Source of the DNA: Onchocerca volvulus
Lineage: Eukaryota > Nematoda > Chromadorea > Rhabditida > Onchocercidae
Length of the DNA stretch: 64,000 bases
Direction of reading: 5' to 3'
Assembly (NCBI GenBank): GCA_000499405.2
Contig: HG738137.1
Span: 22,406,603-22,470,602, forward strand
Position numbers and translations under genes: made by a program. A model generated the notes under the pieces. It did not search any database, was not told the origin of the DNA, and saw only the letters and a program-made list of their open reading frames with translations. Below, in pieces: positions 52,601 to 61,135 of this stretch (its first letter is position 1; each line of letters opens with the position of its first letter).

Positions 52601-55600
52601 GTTCGCATGAATACTGAATGAAATTCTGTTCCAGCGAATCTTGTCAATACAGAAATGACTTGATTAATTAGTTTATTACTCTTGAAAGTACATTAATAAA
52701 GTTCCGTAAATTTATTTCGTTCTCTTTTTTCACATGCAAACTTAAATTTGCTATGAAGTCAATCGACTATTGGTTATGAAAGTTTCTGTAATCAATTTCG
52801 CATATCCTCAGGATTAATAAAATATGAATATGTATTATATTTGACATATAACTATAATCTTTCAATCTGAATCAATCCAAATTATTTGTGTGTATGCAAG
52901 ATTTTCATGAAAATCATGTATTGTTGTTCATATTATTCAGATTCAAAACTTACAACTATATGATCAGGCATGGTATTTATTCATAATTCGTGTACTTATT
53001 TTTGTACAGAATATAAATTTCAAGTCCAAAAACAATCGATCTTCTCAGAAAATATCAGAAGTAACTTTTTGCGCCTGTGTGACCTCTCATGGAGAAAAAA
53101 ACCAAGAAATTATCCTAGAAGTTTAACAAGAATGTTGGCTTTACTTCAACTTCGGCCATGTTTTATCTGATACGGAATAGTTTCAAGACAAGACGAAAAA
53201 AGTGAAAGATATAATATTAGGACTGAAAATGTAACTTCGAAGATCTTTATCAATCAAACATCGTTTATGAAGATTTGAGAATAGAACACTGAAGGTCAAC
53301 AAACAGAAAGAACAAGGAAAATCATAAGAGGACGGAAAGAAAGACTATCTATTTATTTGATTTCTCATTCGTTATTTATTTATATTTACATGTTTACAAA
53401 ATAAATAAATTATGAATGAAAAATCAAGCACGAAAAAAAAAATATAAATAAAATCCAAACATTTAGGGTTCATAGTAGTAGTCAGCATTCATTCTCATCA
53501 AAATGAAAAATATTTTAAATTGCGTTTTGCAATTATTTTCTTCGAAATAAATGCAATTTTTTATTTTCTGAACATTTCGCTGATTATTTTTATTGTTACG
53601 GCGGAGGTTAATAACCCCAAATAGAATTTGAAATTAAAATAGAATTTAAAATTAACAATTAAAAAAAAGTATTCCTTTCATACTAAAATTTCAAAAAAAA
53701 AAAGAGAAAGTGTTACAAAAGAAAAAAAATATTATTATTATACTAATATTCACTGACTGGCTTTTTTCGTTAATTATTTATAGTCTAACTGTAGCATAAA
53801 GCCAAGTCCCTCAAAAATTCAAAAAGAATAAACTATTCACGATTTATGCATGTTTGATTAAACTCAAACTGCACTGTGGATGTACTGACAAATTATTTTG
53901 TGATTAGATTGTTGAACATCAAAAAAAAATTTTCCTATCGATTAGTTTTTTTTTTTTTTTTTTTTTTTTACATTGTAAATTCTTCTGTTATCCATTATCT
54001 AAAACATGAATCTCAACCATGCGAATAGCAAGTATTTTTGAAACTCGGAATTTCAAATATTTTCATAAACACAATTTGAAAATGCTGAACTTGGAAGGAT
54101 TCAAAACTACATTTGATTTCAAAATTAGAAGCAAAGCAGTGCATTTAATAGGCTCTGATTAGCATTTGGAGATGATTTAATTTCAAAATGATCTAGTTCC
54201 TATCACTATTTCTTGATAGCGAACATAAAAAGAGAGATAACTTTTAGCTCAAAAGGTTAGATCCTATAGAAGTAGGGTAATTTTTCTCGAGAATATAAAG
54301 GAGTTCCTGAAAGTCATTATTTTGAAAATAGAAAATTTTTAAGGCAATTTTAAGTTCTTAATTTTCATTCTCGTATGTACGTTGTATTATGTGCATATAT
54401 TTATGCGCATATATATTTCAGCCATGTTCGAATCCGGTGTATCTTGTGCAAGATCAGGGAAACTGATCTGGACGATGCGTAACGGATGATCCCAAATATT
54501 TCCTTTTTTCCCGTCTCTTCTCTTTCACGAATTCGAACTTCAAATTCACTTAGAGCCAAAATTAGGAAAAAAAACATCTAAAAAATTGTTTTGATCAAAC
54601 TCAGAAAATGTACTTCGCATCGTTGAAATTTGCTTTCTTGTTTATTATAAAAAATGTCCCATTCACAACAATCGTTTATAATTCATTATATACTACTTTT
54701 TCAAGAAATGACTTGCGGCTTTTGCTGTTAATTTTGGAAATATTGTGAAAATGTTTAGAACTTTCTCCCATCCACATAATACAGTAACATCAGAAAGGAT
54801 CTTCTCTATAACTTCTGATTTTTTTGTGCAACCATTCTAAATCGATATCAAGTATTCAATTGTATACAGAATGGAACGTAGCAATTTATCAACTTTTAAG
54901 TTTGAAAACAAACAAATCAATAATATTGGAATACTAAAAAAAAAAAATACCGACCGGTATTTCAAGCTTAACTTTAAATTTTCTCTTCTGCTCAGGTGAA
55001 AAAGTTACAAAAATTAAAATTAGGCAGTTCTCTCAGCAATAACAAGCTCGTCTGCCATCAACTGTAAAAGAAGTGTCCCACTGTCTGTCAAAACCGATTA
55101 AAATCGCTAATTTTGATTACGAATAGAGATAACGACAATTCATCTTGCGGCGCATAACTCTCTGTATTACTCATGATAGTACACAAAGTTTCAAATTAAT
55201 TAGCGCGTATTCCCGAACACATTCCTTTTCTCTGTTCATTCTGATGAACCTCGATCACTTTTCATATTACCGTTCATCTAACAGACTTTCCCTTCAGATT
55301 TCTCAAATTAATTCTCATTTAAAGTCTAGCGAGAGTGATTAAGAAAACGATCTCACTTCTAGTCCCTTGAGTCTACTTCTCGAATAATAAATGCGGGGAG
55401 TTTACTGGCTATGTTGCATAGGTTAATTCCTTATATTGATTGTTTTGTAATTTAATTTAGTTCTAGTATTTAGATTTGATTCAGAATTATATTTTGCAGA
55501 AATTACTCCTGCACAAAAAAATTTTTCTCCAAATTTCTTGAAGATGACAAGTGTCAGCTTCGCTCGAAAGCATTGATTGATTTCTTCCTCATGAATTAGT

Positions 55601-57258
55601 CACGAATTAACTAACCAAATACTAAAGGTACGAGATTTAATGAATCTTTTACTAATTCCGGCCCGAAAACATAGTTTGCCGACAATTCCAGAACCAAAAT
55701 TCATCAGCCTCTAACTTTAGTAAACGTCAATCAATAAAAAACTTTCTTCAAATAGGATTGTTTTTGCCGCAATAAATGTAATTAAAAAATCTTCGAGATT
55801 AATTTGGTGCCTGAGAAAAAGTCTCAGTATCGTTCTTCGATCAGAATCAACATACAGTGTAAAACAAACAATTAGATCGAACAGAACTCTCAAGAATTTC
55901 TTAAAGAAGATTCGAGAAGTAATCTTCGATCAAAACAAACATTAAATGTAAAATTATCTTCATTTTAAGACAAATCAAAATATGTCGACTTGAGTCAGCA
56001 GAAATTTATCATGTGTTTCAAATTCCTAACGATTATTTGCTAATGGAAATCTTCTGATCGTTTAGTCGCTGATTGAACCTAACCTAATTTCTTTTTTTTA
56101 ATGAGTAAAGAGACGCCCTTTAATTCATAAATCAGTAATCTAATCGTTTTTATAAACGATTTTTCTTCTATTATAGTATTATGATTTAAGGCAAATCAAA
56201 AGTCAAAATCTGAGAAATCTCCTTGAAAAACTCAAAGAATTTTCAGAAATATTTACATCCTTTATTGTAAGAAGAATAAAATAATATGAACTACGTATAT
56301 TTATCGTTCCGTCAATTTTCATCATCTTTTAAATCCAAATTCCATTTTAAAATTTTGGTAATCTTCTTGCCGCAGCAGTATCTGTTTGTCTTTACAAATC
56401 GTCTTCATGAGCATACCACGTTAATGAATTCTTGCAAAGTTCAATAGGTCTAGCACATCCTCCTGTCACATTTATATCAATGATTAACGCTAATTCGAGT
56501 AATGAATGTGCAACAAGAAGACAAGAAGACGACACAACAATTTTACAAAACTATCAGCCTAAGAGCATGAAAAGCTTAAAATCTTCTACCGATGAGATCT
56601 TTCCAGGTGGCCAAGCGTGTAAAACTCTCATTTCACATCGATTGCCAACGATGAATTTTATGGGAATATTATTCAAATCGACTGAAATGTTTTGATTACG
56701 AAAAGGAACAACACCTTATCCAAAGACTGCATAACATGGCATTGTATCGCATTCATATATTTTTGGAAGACACGTTGGTTGATACGTGGATATCCTGAAG
56801 TAGGCGTGAACATCCTGTAATAGGCTGTGATCTTCACTTCCTCTCTCAAATTACTAAACTATTTCTTGCATGAAGGCAGTCCTTATTACGCAGTTCTTGC
56901 CTTCAGCAACTATCGATGAATATTTAAATTAAATTCCAGGAGAACATTCCAAAATAAATCGACTAAAATTCTATCGGACTGGTTGGTTGTCATAGTAACA
57001 CAGGGTACCGTCAAAGTTACCAAATTTGCATTACTGCTGTTAGAGCACGATGTTGGATTATGAAAGGAGCGAGAAGAAAATGACATTCTCTACTGCTTCG
57101 ATGTGTGAGCTTTGACTTTCGAAGTCATGGCTTTGAGATAAACAACAACGCTGCTGTAAACATCCCTGAATACAGTCGAGAGTGAAACGGAAGGGAGGGG
57201 AATGATTCACTTACCGGTTGTTCCGGGACTTCCCGTTGCCCGGAACTTGAGAACCCAT
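46628..57258 (-). CDS. conserved-looking protein of unknown function, seven exons
   Basis: Minus-strand exons close in phase to 362 residues: 57258-57215, 48749-48668, 48560-48227, 47692-47482, 47343-47226, 47134-47021, 46813-46628 (stop TGA). The N-terminus is basic and Ser/Arg-rich (MGSQVPGNGKSRNN, then RRRSMHSRGS). The middle has a helical stretch (NNFERYLALQMVHRVVQTAV) and a Ser/Thr-rich region. The C-terminal third has a charged helix (MIMKWRKKYEEDKRTLY) and ends ILDFEPQD...GSLPDILRGP. No signal peptide or membrane helix is obvious. The start exon has an acceptor (tttgtgcag) 13 nt before ATG. The link from exon 1 to exon 2 crosses 8.5 kb and rests only on phase and splice sites; exon 2 could instead start its own ATG at 48739. 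The donor of exon 4 is also uncertain (47482 or 47503). I do not recognise the family. Confidence 0.6.
50241..50385. repeat. perfect 31-bp inverted repeat with 83-bp spacer
   Basis: The arm 50241-50271 (ATGTTAATAAAAGCACGTG, then AAATGTTCGTAT) is exactly repeated in reverse complement at 50355-50385. Each arm contains a CACGTG palindrome. The spacer has no notable structure. Perfect identity of the arms in AT-rich intronic DNA implies either recent formation (fold-back transposon) or selection on a hairpin. Confidence 0.9.
50863..51440 (+). mobile_element. possible solo LTR (BEL/Pao-like)
   Basis: The stretch starts TGTTGGGTGG, the kind of TG-initiated sequence seen at LTR ends, is less AT-rich than its flanks, has a TATA-like ttatatgaatg near 51210 and a polyadenylation-like AGAATAAAGG near 51399 followed by TTTGTGCTCA. 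No coding frame is present. I could not fix the right end or find a convincing target-site duplication, so the limits are approximate. Confidence 0.35.
56392..56814 (-). pseudogene. broken protein-coding relic, family unknown
   Basis: One minus-strand frame reads through 141 codons with only three internal stops. It has protein-like pieces: DVHAYFRISTYQPTCLPKIY, VDLNNIPIKFIVGNRCEMRV, LHAWPPGKISSVEDFKLFML and VTGGCARPIELCKNSLTWYA. Stops fall after YAVFG (one) and after FMLLG (two adjacent). A cattttcag-like acceptor and gtagaa donor around 56691-56606 would also allow a short exon. It may be a dead gene, a transposon fragment or part of an unresolved gene. The plus strand has an 87-codon open frame over the same bases without a recognised product. 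Confidence 0.3.
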
Positions 57259-58078
57259 CCCTCCCTGCGATCTGCACAAACAAACACCCACTCAAACACA
57301 TTTCATGTTTCCATCGACAGGATGACTCAACATGTGAAAGAGTAGTAATTCCAAATGTATTGGCACGTTGCCAGTTGATGTCTCTACTACGCCTCAATCC
57401 TTCAATTTTTGATTCCTTACTACGGCATTCTCTTTTTCTCTCCCCATCCATCCATCCTCTCTGCCCGTCCACTCTTCCTGTCTTTCATTGCATTCTCATC
57501 TTGTAGCACTATGTTCAAACACTCCCTCCTGAGCACAATGAGAACGAATTATTCTGCATATTTTTTATGCACTCTGTGTGTATGTCACTTCCTTCTTCAT
57601 TTCTTTTCACTCTTTTCCTACCACTTCCTGCATGTTTGTCTTCTTGTCTGCTCGTTTGATTGTTTCATGAATTCATCTGGGCAAGCGTAGGTGAGTACGC
57701 TCGCTCATGTTATTGTCGGTCAGTTCTCTCCTCTGCCATTCAATTTTGTCGTATGTCAACCAGGAAGAGAGAGGGGGAGTCAGACATGCAGGAGTCCACG
57801 TAGACATGGAGAGCATGTGGTAAGATGTGGATGAATTGGAGTGCTGTTGATGTGGTGCCATTGGTAAATTTTGCTTGTCTTATCGCCGTCGTTATTGATA
57901 GTGTGTTGTGTTGACCGAATAAGTGATGGTAAATGATGTCATTGGAGTGAGTTTGACATGCAGCAACCTTCGTGCATCCTGCATTCATTACGGCATGCAT
58001 TAGGAGGGCTTTCGCACTTGTCACATAATACTTCCTCGAATATTTCCCGAGTAAAGTGGAAATAAAACGATTGAGGAA

Positions 58079-58138
58079 GCGATCCTAGATGCATCACGTT
58101 GCGATCCTAGATGCATCACGTTGCGACCCTACATGCAT
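58079..58138 (+). repeat. 22-bp tandem repeat, two exact copies plus a degenerate third
   Basis: The unit GCGATCCTAGATGCATCACG followed by TT occurs exactly twice (58079-58100, 58101-58122) and then as GCGACCCTACATGCATACG. Each unit contains the palindrome ATGCAT. It lies about 0.9 kb upstream of the IER-like start codon. Confidence 0.9.
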
Positions 58139-58249
58139 ACGTATGTTACGTGCTGAGATCATCAGTTGTCAAGTGTATAATTTCATAATGATGTGAAAAT
58201 TAGCCATCTATTCATTTTTTGACGCTGTTTTATCATAATTTCAGTGTAG

Positions 58250-58295
58250 TTTCATGCATTCATGCGATGAAATCATTGCATGACAGAGCATGAAA
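58250..58295 (+). repeat. 46-nt imperfect hairpin
   Basis: TTTCATGC at 58250-58257 pairs with GCATGAAA at 58288-58295, and an inner stem TCATGC/GCATGA (58260-58265 with 58278-58283) closes a 12-nt loop, with small internal bulges between. It might be a short structured RNA or fold-back repeat, or chance. Confidence 0.4.
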
Positions 58296-59037
58296 TTATT
58301 GCGCGTTATCAAATTCGCGGGAAGGACGAAAGATTCTAACGTCAAATGGCTTCAAAACTTATTCAATCTCGGGAAATGACGGTCCGGAAATCATAGAGGA
58401 ACTGTTCCCCCTTTGAACACTTATGGAAATTTCCCAAACAGACGTGTAGAAGTGATGTCTCCATTCCTCATCTCTCTATTATATATTTCGAGACAATTCT
58501 CTCGAAATGTTTGTAGAAATTGTGAAGTGGATAATTTCATTAATAGAGTTGTGTGTAATTCACGCCTTATAAAAATTTCGAACGCTTTCTCAACTATTAT
58601 TTTACTGCTCTACAGTGAACATCCAAAATCTAGTTTTAGGAAAAACAAAATCTCGTCTTAACATTACAAAATCGAAATGTAGTAATCTCGTCTTAGACTG
58701 TTCAAAGAAGTATGAAATCGAAGTAATGCTATCATAAGTTAGCTTACAATAGTCCTTATGCTGCTTGTTTGCTAAACCTGAAAATCACATAGGAATGAAC
58801 TGTGAATGTTATAGGTTACATTGAACATGAAGTTTTGCAGCATGTAGCTCAAGGCTTGCAATTAATGAGACTTTGTTTTCTCCTCTCTTTGCATTATTTT
58901 TATCTATTGAATTCATCCATGTGATGTTCATCGAGCTTCATCCTATCATATCTTTTTTGTTAATGTGCATTTGCGAGTAATTTGATTATTTCGAGATTTT
59001 AATCAATTCAAGACTTCAATTTTGGAATGTTGCAGAG

Positions 59038-61135
59038 ATGCCTTCAGTTGGTGATGTTGATGAAATTGTTGAAACCGAAGTGTGTAATCGTTTAATTCGT
59101 CTTTCATGCGCTAAAATGGTTAATTCAAAAAGTGAACGAGGTGGTGCAAAGCTGCATCGAAATTTATTAATTTTACATTTATTAAGAAGGGCTCGTGATG
59201 AACAGAAAAGGTTAGCCGATATTACTCTTTTTTTTCTTTTTTTTTTTCAACTGATCAATTTCAAAGCGGAATTTTTTCTGTGGAAAAAATCTTTAATTAT
59301 TTCCTCAAATTCCCTTCAAGAAGATTTTAGGTTTCCAATGTTCGCAAATGATTCCGAATGCATAGACAGGCCACAAGCAGAGAACTCTATGATGATGCTG
59401 CATACAAATCCTATGCCAGCTTTGAATACGCTTTCTCCGTCTCATTATGTTGATGTGGATGATGAAGAGGATGAAATGGATGATATCGAATATGAGAATG
59501 CGGGTGAAGATGCAACTCACCTTTTGGATTTGTCAAAAAAGTAGGAGTTTTGTCTTATTAGAAACAAAAAGTGAAAATCGGAAATATATTTTGTTACACA
59601 AGGACTACAATAAATTCAGCAAAAGCAACAATAACTTCATTTTGCAAGATTTTCGTAGTTCAAAGTATAGTGGTACATAGCATAATTTAAGACAGTGCTA
59701 AATCGCAATTGTGCAGTTTTTTGAGTGGGTAGATCTCTATTCGTCATCACACTGAGGTAAAAATTTTCTAATTATGCTTAATATCGTAAATTTGGAATAT
59801 CATAAAAAATAAGTTGGACATTTAGGAAGATAATTAAGGGATGAGTATTACAAACATTTTAGGACTGTCTGATAAAAAGGTTCACGAAGACTTTTCGAAT
59901 TAATTGGTGAGATGAGTTTGAGATGTAAAGGAGAAGCTGTTCACGCATACCTTGTAAAATAATTTATAAAATTCTGACATCATCTAAGTAGCCTTCTTGT
60001 TTTTTAAAATCCAATTTTCTTGCTCGAAAAAAAAAAGGAAATCAAAATTTTAAACGAGTAGGAATGTGTTTGTTTTTTTTTTTCCTGTTGTCAGCTTATT
60101 TGATAAATTGTGCTGTTTCCTGTTTTTCGCACCTAATGATGATAGTAAAATTGAATGAACAACAACATAAAAACTGTGTGTTTTGCCTGTAGGTGTAATT
60201 TTTCCAATAAAGAAAATTGGAAAAATTTTCTTAGAATGTAATATATATTACATTTTTTTGAGGTTAATGAACTGAGGGGTTTTGCGACAGGTATGCTAAT
60301 TTTTCTTGAGCTGCTTATGGTTGAATTTGCCATTTACTTATTTCCTTTATTGAAAAAAGTGAACCACTGAGATCAAATAACTTTGCATGATTTGATTTTT
60401 ATCTTTTAAAGAAGTTCTCTAAAGTACCAGAAATATCGTTTCAGTCATGAACCAATGCCTTTGGATAGCAGCTGTGGTAACTTGGTAAAGCAGGAACAAA
60501 TCGAATTTGGCTATTCGGCACTTCGTCTTGCACCATTCCAGTATACATTTACTGGACCGGAAATGTACGGTATGGATGAAACAACAACCCAACAACACAT
60601 GTATAACGATTCTGCATCCCTTCCTGATATATATTTCTCAGAAGACATGATTTCATCGCAGTTAGTTAGCCAGCTGGCAAGAGAAAAAAAAGGAGTGGAG
60701 GAATTTGCAACCCCTAAGCCAAAAAGAGATTCTGACTTTGATTGTTTAGCGGTTTCTGCTGACACAGTTGTTGCCCCGGTTTCAGAATCTGTTTCAAATG
60801 ACGAAGAAGTTTATTCATGTACCGGAACTGAGGAAGACGGCGAGATAGAAGAAGATAGAGATTGTGAAAACGGCTCACTATCTTCAACGACTTTTTTGCA
60901 TCATCGAAAACGCAAAACATCTGCACTTCGTTTACCATCTTCATGCAGTATTAAGAAATGCTGCGTTGAAGAACGTCAGTTGACAGGCTTAATTTCAGTG
61001 TTCAACTCAGGTCTTAGTGTTGTTGCTGATCAGTTTCTCGCGCGACCGGCTGTTTCCAGCGTTTCTTCACTTCAACAAACTCCGAAGCAGATTAATTCAT
61101 TTATACATATTGCTTGTAATCCATTGATCTGTTAG
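59038..61135 (+). CDS. IER2/IER5-like protein (immediate early response family)
   Basis: Exons 59038-59210, 59331-59540 and 60445-61135 close in phase (2, 2) to 357 residues, stop TAG. Residues about 12-56 match the IER N-terminal domain: ETEVCNRLIRLSCAKM, then SERGGAKLHRNLLILHLLRR, the hallmark RGG-x-x-LH-x-x-L pattern. An acidic stretch ends exon 2 (DVDDEEDEMDDIEYE) and another follows (TEEDGEIEEDRDCE). A basic KRK/KK cluster (HHRKRKTSALRL) may be a nuclear signal. The C-terminus has the second family motif (GLISVFNSGLSVVA) and a hydrophobic tail. IER proteins in vertebrates are serum-induced nuclear regulators; IER2 and IER5 work with PP2A and HSF1. ATG lies 2 nt after a gttgcag acceptor, which suggests trans-splicing. 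AATAAA at 61521 is a plausible poly(A) signal. Confidence 0.83.

Larger units (their letters stand above)
48750..57214 (-). other. putative 8.5-kb first intron of the unknown minus-strand gene
   Basis: No firm exon was placed here. It contains the 31-bp inverted repeat near 50.3 kb, a possible solo LTR near 50.9-51.4 kb, a run of about 28 T near 53.95 kb, a tiny minus-strand exon-like piece at 55027-55067 (good acceptor cttcttttacag, frame LMADELVIAERTA then TAA) and a broken frame at 56.4-56.8 kb. If the first exon belongs to another gene, some of these pieces could be its exons. Confidence 0.4.
57272..59035. promoter_or_regulatory. divergent intergenic region, GC-richer at left
   Basis: This separates the start exon of the minus-strand unknown gene from the plus-strand IER-like gene and is a likely shared upstream region. 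57280-58030 is clearly less AT-rich and CT/AG-strand-biased, with CCATCCATCC and GAGAGAGAGGGGG tracts. A good plus-strand donor (GCGTAG|gtgagt at 57691) could end a 5' UTR exon of the IER-like gene, which would splice to the acceptor at 59035. A 22-bp tandem repeat lies at 58079-58138 and a 46-nt hairpin at 58250-58295. Confidence 0.4.

Noticed and set aside
54416..54480. tRNA-like T-arm GTTCGAATCCGG
   Set aside because: No acceptor stem, D-arm or anticodon arm could be folded around it; the same holds for similar strings near 15090 and 41145.
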